DNA from: Amycolatopsis solani
Lineage (GTDB): Bacteria; Actinomycetota; Actinomycetes; Mycobacteriales; Pseudonocardiaceae
NCBI RefSeq assembly: GCF_033441515.1
Contig: NZ_JAWQJT010000002.1
Coordinates: 1,116,001-1,180,000 of the forward strand
Direction: 5' to 3'
Length of the DNA stretch: 64,000 bases
Positions 50,193 to 60,200 of the stretch are shown in pieces. Within the stretch, counting starts at the first letter, position 1. Each line of letters begins with the position of its first letter. Position numbers and translations under genes: made by a program. Under the pieces are notes generated by a model. The model saw only the letters and a list, made by a program, of their open reading frames with translations. It was not told the origin of the DNA and made no database searches.

Positions 50193-51926
50193 TCACGGGC
50201 GCGGGGCGTTGCGCAGGTTGGCCCGGGCCAGGTCGACCATCTTGCCGACCCCGCCGTTGAGCACCGTCTTCGTCGCGCCGAGGGCGAAGCCGCGCACCAT
50301 CTCGCCGGTGATCCGCGGCGGGATCGACAGCGCGTTCGGGTCGGTGACGACCTCGACCACGGCCGGGCCGGGGTGGGCGAACGCCTTCTCCAGCGCGCCG
50401 CGCACGTCGGCCGGGTCCTCGACCCGCTCGGCGAAGACACCGCACGCGGCCGCGATCGCCGCGAAGTTCACCGGCGCGTGGTCGGTGCCGAAGTCCGGGA
50501 GGCCGTCGACGAGCATCTCCAGCTTCACCATGCCGAGCGTGGCGTTGTTGAACACCACGACCTTCACCGGCACGTCGTAGGCCGGCAGCGTCAGCAGGTC
50601 GCCCATCAGCATGGCGAGCCCGCCGTCGCCGGAGAGCGACACGACCTGGCGGCCCGGTTGGGAAAGCTGCGCGCCGATCGCGTGCGGCAGCGCGTTCGCC
50701 ATGCTGCCGTGCCGGAACGAGCCGAGCACCCGGCGGCGGCCGTTCGGGGTCAGGTAGCGCGCGGCCCACACGTTGCCCATGCCGGTGTCGACGGTGAACA
50801 CGGCGTCGCCGGCGGCGACCTCGTCGAGCACCGAAGCGACGTACTCCGGGTGGATGGGGCGGCGCTGCTCGATCTTCCCGGTGTACGCGCCGACGACCTT
50901 CTCCAGCTTCCGCACGTGCTCGCGCAGCATCCGGTCGAGGAACGCGCGATCGGTGCGCGGCCGCAGCAGCGGCAGCAGTGCCGTCAGCGTCGCCTTGACG
51001 TCGCCGTGCACGGCGAGGTCCAGCGGCGTGCGGCGGCCGAGGCGCGAAGCGTCGTGGTCGACCTGGATCGTGTGTGCCTGCGGGAGGAACTTGTCGTACG
51101 GGAAGTCGGTGCCCAGCAGCACGATCCGGTCGGCCTCGTGCATCGCGTCGTAGCAGGCGCCGTAGCCGAGCAGGCCGCTCATGCCGACGTCGAAGGGGTT
51201 GTCGTACTGGATCCACTCCTTGCCGCCGAGCGAGTGCCCGACCGGCGCGGCCAGCTTTTCCGCCAGTGCCATGACCTCGTCGTGCGCGCCGCGGACACCC
51301 GCGCCGGCGAACAGCATCACCCGCTCCCCCGAGTTCAGCAGGTCCGCGAGCTCCTGGACGGCCTCCGCCGGCGGCACCGGCGGCGACGGCTCGACCAGCG
51401 GCAGCCGCTCGGTGAGCGGGCCGGTGGCCTTGCGGTCGGCGAGGTCGCCCGGGATGGTCAGCACGGCGACGCCGCCCTTGCCGACGGCGGCCTGGGTGGC
51501 GATGCGCAGCAGCCGCGGCAGCTGGGCCGGATCCGCCACGACCTCGCTGAAGTGGCTGCACTCGGCGAAGAGCCGGTCCGGGTGGGTCTCCTGGAAGAAC
51601 CCGGTGCCGATCTGGTTCGAGGGGATGTGCGACGCGATCGCGAGCACCGGCGCGCCCGAGCGGTGGGCGTCGAACAGGCCGTTGATCAGGTGCAGGTTGC
51701 CCGGCCCGCAGCTGCCCGCGCACACCGCGAGCTTGCCGGTCACCTGCGCTTCGGCCGCCGCGGCGAAGGCGGCGGTCTCTTCGTGGCGGACGTGCACCCA
51801 CTCGATGCCGCCGGTGCGGCGCACGGCGTCGACGATCGGGTTCAAGCTGTCGCCGACGATGCCGTAGATGCGCTCGACGCCCGCGTCCCGCAACGTCCTG
51901 ACCAGTTGTTCTGCCACCGTAGCCAT
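50193..51926 (-). CDS. poxB: Thiamine pyrophosphate enzyme, pyruvate oxidase (PoxB) type
   Basis: 577 residues in three TPP-enzyme domains. N-terminal GIVGDSLNPIVDAVRRT and HEETAAFAA (catalytic Glu in HVRHEETAAF), central FAD/NAD-like domain (AGAGVRGAHDEVMALAEKL), C-terminal TPP/Mg motif GDGGLAMLMGDLLTLPAYDVPVKVVVFNN. Decarboxylates pyruvate to acetate and CO2 at the membrane in E. coli; the C-terminal lipid-binding peptide is not evident here, so it may act in the cytoplasm. ATG 51926. Divergent from the LysR regulator that probably controls it. Confidence 0.88.
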   Translation of the reverse strand: MATVAEQLVRTLRDAGVERIYGIVGDSLNPIVDAVRRTGGIEWVHVRHEETAAFAAAAEAQVTGKLAVCAGSCGPGNLHLINGLFDAHRSGAPVLAIASHIPSNQIGTGFFQETHPDRLFAECSHFSEVVADPAQLPRLLRIATQAAVGKGGVAVLTIPGDLADRKATGPLTERLPLVEPSPPVPPAEAVQELADLLNSGERVMLFAGAGVRGAHDEVMALAEKLAAPVGHSLGGKEWIQYDNPFDVGMSGLLGYGACYDAMHEADRIVLLGTDFPYDKFLPQAHTIQVDHDASRLGRRTPLDLAVHGDVKATLTALLPLLRPRTDRAFLDRMLREHVRKLEKVVGAYTGKIEQRRPIHPEYVASVLDEVAAGDAVFTVDTGMGNVWAARYLTPNGRRRVLGSFRHGSMANALPHAIGAQLSQPGRQVVSLSGDGGLAMLMGDLLTLPAYDVPVKVVVFNNATLGMVKLEMLVDGLPDFGTDHAPVNFAAIAAACGVFAERVEDPADVRGALEKAFAHPGPAVVEVVTDPNALSIPPRITGEMVRGFALGATKTVLNGGVGKMVDLARANLRNAPRP

Positions 51927-51959
51927 GCCTCCAGCCTGCCCCGGGGCCCTGCCATGCGT

Positions 51960-51974
51960 CCAATGCCTGATTGG
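51960..51974. promoter_or_regulatory. LysR-type box CCAAT-GCCTG-ATTGG
   Basis: A perfect 5-base inverted repeat with T-N11-A geometry in the 71-base space between poxB and the LysR gene. It is the only clear dyad there. TACACT (51986-51991) just before ATG 51998 could be the -10 of a leaderless LysR transcript. Confidence 0.55.
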
Positions 51975-51997
51975 CTGAATTTCCATACACTGGCGGC

Positions 51998-52891
51998 ATG
52001 GACCTGCAGACGCTGCGGCTCTTCCGCGAGGTGGCCGGCGGCGCGACCGTCACGGAGACCGCGGCCGGGGCCCACCTCACCCAGCCCGCGCTGTCCCGGG
52101 CCCTGCGGCGGCTGGAGCACGAGGCCGGCGCCGAGCTGTTCCGCCGGTCCGGGCGGCTGCTGCGGCTCACCCCGGCCGGGCACGCCTTCAAGCGGCACGT
52201 CGACGTCGTGCTCGACCAGCTCGACCAGGGCCTGCGCGAAGTCCGCGAGATCGTCTCGCCGGGCACCGGGGTCGTCCCGCTGGCGTTCCTGCACACGTTC
52301 GGCACGTGGCTCGTCCCCGCCGTGCTGAGCGGCTTCCTGCGCGAGCACCCGGGCACCCGCTTCGAACTGCGGCAGCACGGCGAAGCCGGGCTCGAGGCGG
52401 AACTGCTCGAGGGGACCGCGGACCTCGTCCTCACCAGCGGCGACCCCGGCCACCCCCAGCTGCACTGGGAACGCCTGCTCGTCGAGCCGCTGCGGCTGGC
52501 CGTGCCGCCGCGCCACCGGCTCGCCGGGCGCCGCCGCGTCCGCCTCGCCGACGTCGCGGACGAGACGTTCATCCTCCTGCGGCCCGGTTACGCGCTGCGC
52601 GAAACGACCGAACGGCTGTGCGCGGAGGCCGGGTTCGCTCCGCGCATCGGGTTCGAGGGCGACGAAGTCGAGACGCTGCGCGGGCTCGTCACCGCCGGGC
52701 TCGGCGTGTCCGTGCTGCCGCTGCCGCACACGGCGGCCTTCCCGGCGCCGCACCTGGAACTGACCGATGTGGACGCTGCCCGCGACATCGGGCTCGCACG
52801 GGTCGCCGGGCGAAACCTCCCGCCGCCCAGCGAAACCTTCCGGCAGTACGTCCTCGCCGCCGGCCTCGACCGTCCACAAGGGACGATGTGA
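51998..52891 (+). CDS. LysR-family regulator
   Basis: 297 residues: HTH MDLQTLRLFREVAGGATVTETAAGAHLTQPALSRALRRLEHEAG and PBP2-type effector domain (VVPLAFLHTFGTWLVPAVLSGFLREHPG, LVTAGLGVSVLPLPH). Divergent from poxB with a LysR box between, so regulation of poxB is likely. ATG 51998 has no ribosome site and lies 6 bases after a -10, suggesting leaderless mRNA. Confidence 0.92.
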   Translation: MDLQTLRLFREVAGGATVTETAAGAHLTQPALSRALRRLEHEAGAELFRRSGRLLRLTPAGHAFKRHVDVVLDQLDQGLREVREIVSPGTGVVPLAFLHTFGTWLVPAVLSGFLREHPGTRFELRQHGEAGLEAELLEGTADLVLTSGDPGHPQLHWERLLVEPLRLAVPPRHRLAGRRRVRLADVADETFILLRPGYALRETTERLCAEAGFAPRIGFEGDEVETLRGLVTAGLGVSVLPLPHTAAFPAPHLELTDVDAARDIGLARVAGRNLPPPSETFRQYVLAAGLDRPQGTM

Positions 52892-52942
52892 GAATCGCCG
52901 TACGACCACGCGATGTGACCGCTGGTGTGACAGGGTGGAGGC

Positions 52943-54037
52943 ATGGCCGCGCTGAGATCCTCCCTGACGTCCTGGACCTCCGTCACCCCGGTGCTCGGCT
53001 TGGTCGTGCTGGCGCTGGCCTGGGGCCGCGACCTCGGCCCCGTCTTCGTGGCGCTCGTCGCGATCGCGCTGGGGGCGACCGTGCTGGCCGCGGTGCACCA
53101 CGCGGAGGTCGTCGCGCACCGCGTCGGCGAACCGTTCGGCTCCCTCGTGCTCGCGGTCGCGGTCACCGTCATCGAAGTCGCCTTGATCGTCACGATGATG
53201 GTCTCGGGCGGCCCGGAAGCCGGCTCACTGGCGCGCGACACCGTGTTCGCCGCGGTGATGATCACGACCAACGGCATCGTCGGCATCTCGCTGCTGGTCG
53301 GAGCCCGCCGCTACGGCGTCACCCTCTTCAACTCCGAAGGCAGCGGCGCCGCGCTGGCCACGGTCGCGACGCTGGCCACGCTCAGCCTGGTGCTGCCGAC
53401 GTTCACCTCCAGCACCCCCGGCCCGGCGTTCTCCTCCGCGCAGCTGACCTTCGCCGCGGTGGCGTCCCTGGCGCTGTACGGCACTTTCGTGCTGACGCAG
53501 ACCGTGCGCCACCGCGACTTCTTCCTCCCGGTGGCCGCCGACGGCGAGGTCAAGGAAGACGACCACGCCGACCCGCCGACGAACCGGGCGGCGCTGGGCA
53601 GCCTCGCGCTCCTGCTGGTGGCCCTGGTCGCGGTGGTCGGCCTGGCAAAGGTGGAATCCCCGGCGATCGAAGCCGGCGTCAGCGCGGCCGGCTTCCCCCA
53701 GTCGTTCGTCGGCGTGGTGATCGCGCTGCTGGTGCTCCTGCCGGAGACCCTCGCGGCGACGCGCGCGGCCCAGCGCGACCGGATGCAGATCAGCCTCAAC
53801 CTCGCCTACGGCTCGGCGATCGCGAGCATCGGCCTGACCATCCCGGCGATCGCGCTGGCGTCGGTGTGGCTGCCGGGCGAGCTGCTGCTCGGCCTCGGCT
53901 CGACGCAGATCGTGCTCCTGGCCCTGACGGTGGTGGTCAGCGTCCTGACGGTCGTCCCCGGCCGCGCGACCCGCCTCCAGGGCGGCGTGCACCTGGTCCT
54001 CCTGGCGGGCTTCCTGGTGCTGGCCGTCAACCCGTGA
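52943..54037 (+). CDS. chaA: Calcium/proton antiporter (ChaA/CAX family)
   Basis: 364 residues, eleven hydrophobic segments in two homologous halves. Carries the two alpha-repeat motifs: GEPFGSLVLAVAVTVIEVALIVTMMV (~residue 72) and LPETLAATRAAQRDRMQISLNLAYGSAIASIGLTIP (~275), with an acidic loop (GEVKEDDHADPP) between halves. Exports Ca2+ (and perhaps Na+/K+) against H+. Its stop overlaps the next start (GTGA). Confidence 0.9.
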   Translation: MAALRSSLTSWTSVTPVLGLVVLALAWGRDLGPVFVALVAIALGATVLAAVHHAEVVAHRVGEPFGSLVLAVAVTVIEVALIVTMMVSGGPEAGSLARDTVFAAVMITTNGIVGISLLVGARRYGVTLFNSEGSGAALATVATLATLSLVLPTFTSSTPGPAFSSAQLTFAAVASLALYGTFVLTQTVRHRDFFLPVAADGEVKEDDHADPPTNRAALGSLALLLVALVAVVGLAKVESPAIEAGVSAAGFPQSFVGVVIALLVLLPETLAATRAAQRDRMQISLNLAYGSAIASIGLTIPAIALASVWLPGELLLGLGSTQIVLLALTVVVSVLTVVPGRATRLQGGVHLVLLAGFLVLAVNP

Positions 54038-54918
54038 CGCGGATCGTCTCCCTGCTGCCCGCCGCGACGGACCTCGTCGCGGTGCTCGGGCGGCTGTCCG
54101 ACGTCGTCGGCCGGACGCACGAGTGCGATTGGCCGCCGGGGCGGGTCGAGGGCATCCCCGTCGTCACCCGCGCGGAGTTCGACCCGGACGCCTTGTCGAG
54201 CCGCGAGATCTCCGCGGCCACCCACCGCGGCTCGGGCCTGTACACCCTCGACGGCGAACTGCTCGCCGCCCTCGCCCCGGACGTGGTGCTCACCCAGGAC
54301 CTGTGCGAGGTCTGCGCGGTCTCCTACCGCCAGGTGTCCGAGGCCGTCCGGACCCTCGACACCGGCCCGCTGGTGGTGAGCTTGGAACCGGCGACGCTCG
54401 ACGGAGTCCTCGACTGCCTCCGCCGGGTCGGCGAGGTGCTCGGGGTGCCGGACCGGGCCGACGCGGAGATCGCGGCGTTGCGCACCCGCTTGGGCGCGCT
54501 TCCGGCACCGGGCCGCCGGCCGCGGGTGGTGGCGCTGGAGTGGCTCGACCCGATCTGGCCCGCGGGGCATTGGGTTCCCGAACAGATCGCGCTGGCCGGC
54601 GGCGAACCGCTGCTCGCCGCGGCGGGCGAGCACACCCGGCCGGTCCCGTGGGACGCGGTGGTCGAAGCGCGACCGGACGTGCTGCTGCTGGTGCCGTGCG
54701 GCTTCGCACCGGAGCGGACGCTCGCCGAGGCCCCGGAACTGGCGGCCCGGCCCGGCTGGGCGGACCTCCCGGCGGTGCGCACCGGCCAGGTGTGGGTCCT
54801 GGACGGCCCGGCGTACTTCAACCGCCCGGGCCCCCGCGTGGTCGACGGCGCGGAACTCCTCGCGGCGGTGTTCCGCGGCGAGGAAACCCCGCAAGCCCGG
54901 CGGGTCAGCTCGTCCTGA
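54034..54918 (+). CDS. Cytoplasmic BtuF-like (cobalamin/siderophore-binding-type) protein
   Basis: 294 residues of the class III periplasmic-binding-protein fold: RIVSLLPAATDLVAVLGRLSDVVGRTHECDWPPGRV, PDVVLTQDLCEVCAVSYRQV, LEPATLDGVLDCLRRVGEVLG, WLDPIWPAGHWVPE, ARPDVLLLVPCGFAPE. No signal peptide or lipobox, so it stays in the cytoplasm unlike BtuF. This ABC-free, signal-less type is common in actinomycetes; ligand unknown. GTG start coupled to chaA; its C-terminus overlaps the SpoIIE gene by 14 bases. Confidence 0.82.
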   Translation: MTRIVSLLPAATDLVAVLGRLSDVVGRTHECDWPPGRVEGIPVVTRAEFDPDALSSREISAATHRGSGLYTLDGELLAALAPDVVLTQDLCEVCAVSYRQVSEAVRTLDTGPLVVSLEPATLDGVLDCLRRVGEVLGVPDRADAEIAALRTRLGALPAPGRRPRVVALEWLDPIWPAGHWVPEQIALAGGEPLLAAAGEHTRPVPWDAVVEARPDVLLLVPCGFAPERTLAEAPELAARPGWADLPAVRTGQVWVLDGPAYFNRPGPRVVDGAELLAAVFRGEETPQARRVSSS

Positions 54919-57271
54919 CCTCGATGCCCACCACGCAGGTGTCGTCGTCGGTGTCGGCCGTGCTGTAGGTCAGCAGCGTGTCCAGCTGGTGCTCCAGGCC
55001 GCCGTCGTGGCGCTCGACCAGGGTCACCAGCCTCGACACCGTCTCCTGCACCGGGCGGTCGCGGCGCTCGATCAGGCCGTCGGTGTAGATCAGCAGGATG
55101 TCGCCGTCGGCGAGGCGGATCTCCTCCTCCTGGTAGGTCACGTCGCGGACCGCGCCGAGCAGGGAGCCGCGGATCAGGGGCAGCGTCGTCACGCCGCCGC
55201 CGCGGTGGCGGACGATCGGGGGCAGGTGCCCGGCCCGCGCCCAGCGCAGGGTCTTGGTCGCCGGGTCGTAGACGGCCGCGACCGCGGTCGCCGTGACGTG
55301 GTCGGTGAGGTGGTAGGCCACCAGGTTCAGCCACGTCAGCAGCTGCGCCGGGCCGGCGCCGGTCGCCGCGAGGCCGCGCAGGGCGTTGCGGAGGCTGACC
55401 ATGCCGGTCGCCGCGTCGATGCCGTGGCCGGCGACGTCGCCGACGCACAGCAGCACCTCACCCGTCGGCAGCGCGACGGCGTCGTACCAGTCGCCGCCGA
55501 CCAGGTGCTCCTTCTCCGCCGGCCGGTAGCGGACGGCGGCGCGCAGGCCCGGCATGTCGATCGGGCCGGTGGCCGGCGGCATGATCGCGTGCTGCAGCTG
55601 CAGCGCCAGCCGGTTGCGCTCGATCGCCTGCTGCTCGGTCTCGGCCAGCTTGTCGCGCGTCGCCGCCAGCGCCACCTCGGTCCAGTGCTGCGCCGAGACG
55701 TCCTGGTAGGCGCCGCGGACCGCGAGCAGTTCGCCGCGGGCGTCGGCCACCGGCTCGGCGACCACCCGGATGTGCCGGGCGACGCCGTCGGAGCGCTGCA
55801 GCCGGAACGCCGTCGACGACGGGCGCTGGTGGTGCAGCACCGCGCGCAGGAACCGGCCGATCGACGGCGCGTCGTCGGGGTGGGCGTTGGTGGCCAGGTC
55901 GTGCAGCGAGAGCGGGGTGGCGTTCGGCGGCAGGCCGTACAGCGCGAACAGCTCGGTGTTCCAGGTGATCGCCCCGGTGACGACGTTCTCCTCGAACCCG
56001 CCGATCCGGCCGAGCCGCTGGGCGTGCTGCAGCAGCACGGCGAGCTTCGCCGCGTCGTCCTGGATGCGCAGGATCAGCAGCACGTTGCCGGCGAACCGGG
56101 TCACGCTGACGTCGGTCAGCACCGTCAGCGGCACCTGGTCGACGACGGTGGTGACCGGCATGCTGTCCGCGCGGAACGGCTCGCCGGTCGCGTAGACCCG
56201 GCGGATCTTGTCGAGCAGGCCGCTCTCCTCGGCCGCCAGCGGGTACGTCTCCAGCAGGCGGGTGCCGACGATCCGGCTGCGGGGCCGCCCGCCGGGATCG
56301 GCGAAGCGGACGTTGGCGTGGTGGATGCGGAAGTCGGTGAGCCGGCCGCCGTCGACGCACGGCGACAGCAGCACGGCCGGGTCGTGCAGGCCGTCGACGA
56401 AGTCCACCAGCTCGCCGAGGAAGTCCCCGGCCCCCGCCGACACCGGGGCGACCACGCCGTCCCACGTGTCGAGCGTGTGCGCGCACAGTTCGGCCAGTGC
56501 CTCCAGCTGCCGCAGCTGCCGTCCCGGCTCGGCGGGCAGCGGGTCCGGCCAGCACATCTCGACGACGCCGATGATCCGGCCGCCGGTGCCGGTGGGCACC
56601 GCGACCCGGCCGCCGCCGGCCAGGGTGTGCTGCCCGAGCGAGGGCAGCCCGGCGCCCGACAGCGTCGGGTACCAGACGGTGTCGCGGTCGAGCAGCGCGC
56701 TGCGGGCGGGCGTCGCCACGCCGGGCGGGACGTACCGCCAGCGCGCGGCTTCCTCGGCCGAGAACCCGGCCGACCCGGCCAGCGTCAGCGACCCGTCCGG
56801 CCCGGCGAGCCACACCGCGACGGCGGTCGCGCCGAGCGGGCGCAGCGCGTGCTCCAAAATGGACTCCGCGACGCGCTGGGTGTCCCCCGCCGCGAGCACG
56901 CCGCTTTCCGCGGTGCGCAGCCGCACCGCGACGGAGTCTTCCCCGTCGGCGCGGGCCAGGAACTCTTGCGCCACTTCGGTGATGCGGTCCTCGGCCGCTT
57001 CGCCGACGACGTCCGCGGCGAACTCCAGCGGCGTCAGCCCGGCCCGCCCGGCGAGGCTTTCCAGCTGCCGGGCGGCGTCGGCGGGCGTGCAGTGCAGCCG
57101 TTCCATCAGCACGCCCTTGGCGAGCTCGATCAGCGCGCGGCCGTCGGCGACGGCGTGCGCGTGGTCGACCTCGCCGCGCAGCCGGGTGACGGTGTCGGCG
57201 AGCCGCGCCAGGTTGGCGGACAGCTCGGCGGGCGGCGCGAGCACCGGGAGGGTCTCCTCTTCGGCGGTCAC
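54905..57271 (-). CDS. ANTAR-GAF-PAS-SpoIIE (PP2C) signalling phosphatase
   Basis: 788 residues. ANTAR-like helices (~30-80: ALIELAKGVLMERLHCTPADAARQLESLAG), GAF (~130-280), second GAF/PAS (~285-400: LSPCVDGGRLTDFRIHHANVRFADPGGRPRSRIVGTRLLE), PAS/PAC (~415-530), and C-terminal SpoIIE PP2C domain (~555-788: GGDWYDAVALPTGEVLLCVGDVAGHGIDAATGM with metal Asps, LIYTDGLIERRDRPVQE, DDDTCVVGIE). Likely dephosphorylates an anti-anti-sigma factor or similar. Starts with GTG 4 bases after the hybrid kinase stop, hence one operon. Confidence 0.9.
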   Translation of the reverse strand: MTAEEETLPVLAPPAELSANLARLADTVTRLRGEVDHAHAVADGRALIELAKGVLMERLHCTPADAARQLESLAGRAGLTPLEFAADVVGEAAEDRITEVAQEFLARADGEDSVAVRLRTAESGVLAAGDTQRVAESILEHALRPLGATAVAVWLAGPDGSLTLAGSAGFSAEEAARWRYVPPGVATPARSALLDRDTVWYPTLSGAGLPSLGQHTLAGGGRVAVPTGTGGRIIGVVEMCWPDPLPAEPGRQLRQLEALAELCAHTLDTWDGVVAPVSAGAGDFLGELVDFVDGLHDPAVLLSPCVDGGRLTDFRIHHANVRFADPGGRPRSRIVGTRLLETYPLAAEESGLLDKIRRVYATGEPFRADSMPVTTVVDQVPLTVLTDVSVTRFAGNVLLILRIQDDAAKLAVLLQHAQRLGRIGGFEENVVTGAITWNTELFALYGLPPNATPLSLHDLATNAHPDDAPSIGRFLRAVLHHQRPSSTAFRLQRSDGVARHIRVVAEPVADARGELLAVRGAYQDVSAQHWTEVALAATRDKLAETEQQAIERNRLALQLQHAIMPPATGPIDMPGLRAAVRYRPAEKEHLVGGDWYDAVALPTGEVLLCVGDVAGHGIDAATGMVSLRNALRGLAATGAGPAQLLTWLNLVAYHLTDHVTATAVAAVYDPATKTLRWARAGHLPPIVRHRGGGVTTLPLIRGSLLGAVRDVTYQEEEIRLADGDILLIYTDGLIERRDRPVQETVSRLVTLVERHDGGLEHQLDTLLTYSTADTDDDTCVVGIEVRTS

Positions 57272-57275
57272 CCGA

Positions 57276-60200
57276 TCACGCCGTCACGTGCCGCTTGATG
57301 CGGGCGATCAGGTCGTCCGCGTCGACCGGCTTGGTCACGTAGTCGGTCGCGCCGGAGGCGAGGCTCTTCTCGCGGTCGCCCGGCATCGCCTTGGCCGTCA
57401 CCGCCACGATCGGGATGCCGGCGTGCTCGGGCATCGCGCGGATCTTCGCGGTCGCGGTGTAGCCGTCCATCTCCGGCATCATGACGTCCATCAGGATCAG
57501 GTCGATGCCGGGGTGCGAGGCGACCGTTTCGACGCCCTTGCGGCCGTCTTCGGCGTGCAGCACCTGCATCCCGTGCAGTTCCAGGATCCCGGTCAGCGCG
57601 TAGACGTTGCGCGGGTCGTCGTCGACGATCAGCACCGTGCGCCCGGACAGCGTGGTGTCGACGTCGGCCGCCCGCACCGGCGCCGCCGGCTCGTCCGGGC
57701 GGACCAGCGGCAGCACCGCGCCGGGTTCTTCGGCCGACAGGTGCAGCGCGATCCGCTCGCGCAGCTCGTCCAGCCCGGAGAGCACTTCCAGCGACTGCAC
57801 GTCCGCGCGGGACTGCACCAGCTGCTCGAGCTCGGAGTCGAGGCGGCGGCTGTTGTGCGCGAGCACCGGCACCAGCCGCAGCGCGCTGTCGCCCTGCATC
57901 GCGTCGAGGAACGTGAACGCGGCCCGGTCCGGCAGGTCCAGGTCCAGCACCACGCAGTGGTAGGCGTCGGTGGCGAGCGCGGCCGCCGCCTCCTGCGTGC
58001 CGACCGCCGTCACGACCTCGACGTCGGCGGGCGAAAGACCCCTGTCCCGGCTGTCGGAGAGGTCCGCGGCCGCGCTTTCGGCGACCAGCGTCAGCAGCCC
58101 GTGCTGGCGCTCCTCCACGACCAGCAGCCGCCGGTACGCGCGCGGCGCCACCGCGGCGAGCGCGGCACCCCGGTCACCCGAGACGACGACGGCGCTGGTG
58201 TGCTCCCCCGCGGGCAGCATCGAGAAGTCCGGGCGCGCGACCGGCAGCGAGAAGGTGAACGTGCTGCCCTCGCCCAGCGTGCTCTCGGCGGTGATGAACC
58301 CGCCGAGCAGCTGGGCGATCTCGCGGCTGATGGACAGGCCGAGCCCGGTGCCGCCGTACTTGCGGCTGGTGGTGCCGTCGGCCTGCTGGAACGCGCCGAA
58401 GATCGACTCCAGCTGGTGCTCGGCGATGCCGATGCCGGTGTCGGTGACCCGGAAGGCGACGGCCGGGCCGTGCGCGCGCAACGGCCGCGGCAGCCGCTCG
58501 GGGCCGACCGCTTCGATGTGCAGCTCGATCCCGCCGACCTCGGTGAACTTGACCGCGTTGGACAGCAGGTTGCGCAGCACCTGCCGCAGGCGCGAGTCGT
58601 CGGTGAGCAGTTCGGCGGGCGAGCCGGGGGCGACCGTGATCCGGAAGTCGAGGTTGCGCTGGGAGGTCATCGGCCGGAACGTCGCTTCGACGTAGTCCAG
58701 CAGGCCGCGCAGCGACACCTGTTCCGGCGTGACGTCCATCTTCCCGGCCTCGACCTTCGACAGGTCGAGGATGTCGTTGATCAGCTGCAGCAGGTCCGAC
58801 CCCGCGGAGTGGATGATCCCGGCGTACTCGACCTGCTTGGCGGTGAGGTTGCGGGTCGGGTTCTGGGCGAGCAGCTGGGCCAGGATGAGCAGGCTGTTGA
58901 GCGGGGTGCGCAGCTCGTGGCTCATGTTGGCCAGGAACTCCGACTTGTACTTCGACGCCAGCGTCAGCTGCTGGGCGCGGGCCTCCAGCTCCTGGCGGGC
59001 CTGCTCGATCTCCAGGTTCTTCGTCTCGATGTCGCGGTTCTGCGTGACCAGCAGCGCCGCCTTCTCCTCCAGTTCGGCGTTGGACGACTGGAGTTCCTCC
59101 TGCCGCGCCTGGAGTTCTTCCGAGCGGGCCTGCAGCTCGGCGGTCAGCCGCTGCGACTCGCCGAGCAGCTCGTCGGTGCGGGCGTTGGCCACGATGCTGT
59201 TGACGTTGACGCCGATCTGCTCCATCAGCAGTTCGAGGAACGCACGGTGCACCGGGGTGAAGCCGTGCACCGACGCCAGTTCGAGCACGCCGAGCACCTG
59301 GTCCTCGACCACGATCGGCAGCACGATCAGGCCGGCCGGCGCGGTGCTGCCGAGCCCGGACGAGATGGTGGCGTAGCCGGGCGGCACGTCGTCGACGACG
59401 ATCGGGCGGCGGCTGCGCGCGGCCTGCCCCACCAGCGACTGGCCGACCCGGAACCGGATCGCCGGGCCGTCGCCGTCGTCCGGGTGGCCGTAGGCGCCGA
59501 CCAGCCGCAGCTCGGGCACCTCGGCGGTGTCGTCGGCCAGGTAGAACGCGCCGAACTGGGCGTTGACCAGCGGGACCAGCTCGTCCATCACCGCGGCCGC
59601 GACGACGGCGAGGTCGCGCCGGCCCTGCATGAGCCCGGTGATGGTGGCCAGGTTGGACTTCAGCCAGTCCTGCTCCTGGTTCGCCCGCGTCGTCTCGCGC
59701 AGCGACTCCACCATCGAGTTGATGTTGTCCTTCAGCTCGGCGACCTCGCCGGAGGCGTCGACGGTGATCGAGCGGGTCAGGTCGCCCTCGGCGACCGCGC
59801 TGGTGACCTCGGCGATCGCGCGGACCTGCCGGGTGAGGTTCCCGGCCAGCTCGTTGACGTTCTCGGTGAGCCGCTTCCAGGTGCCCGACACGCCCTCGAC
59901 CTCGGCCTGGCCGCCGAGGCGCCCTTCGCTGCCGACCTCGCGGGCCACGCGGGTGACCTCCGCGGCGAACGCCGAGAGCTGGTCGACCATCGTGTTGATC
60001 GTCGTCTTGAGTTCCAGGATCTCGCCGCGAGCGTCGACGTCGATCTTGCGGGTCAGGTCGCCCTGCGCGACGGCGGTGGTCACCTGGGCGATGTTGCGGA
60101 CCTGCCCGGTGAGGTTGTTCGCCATCGAGTTGACGTTGTCGGTGAGGTCCTTCCAGGTGCCGGCCACGTTCGGCACGCGCGCCTGGCCGCCGAGCATGCC

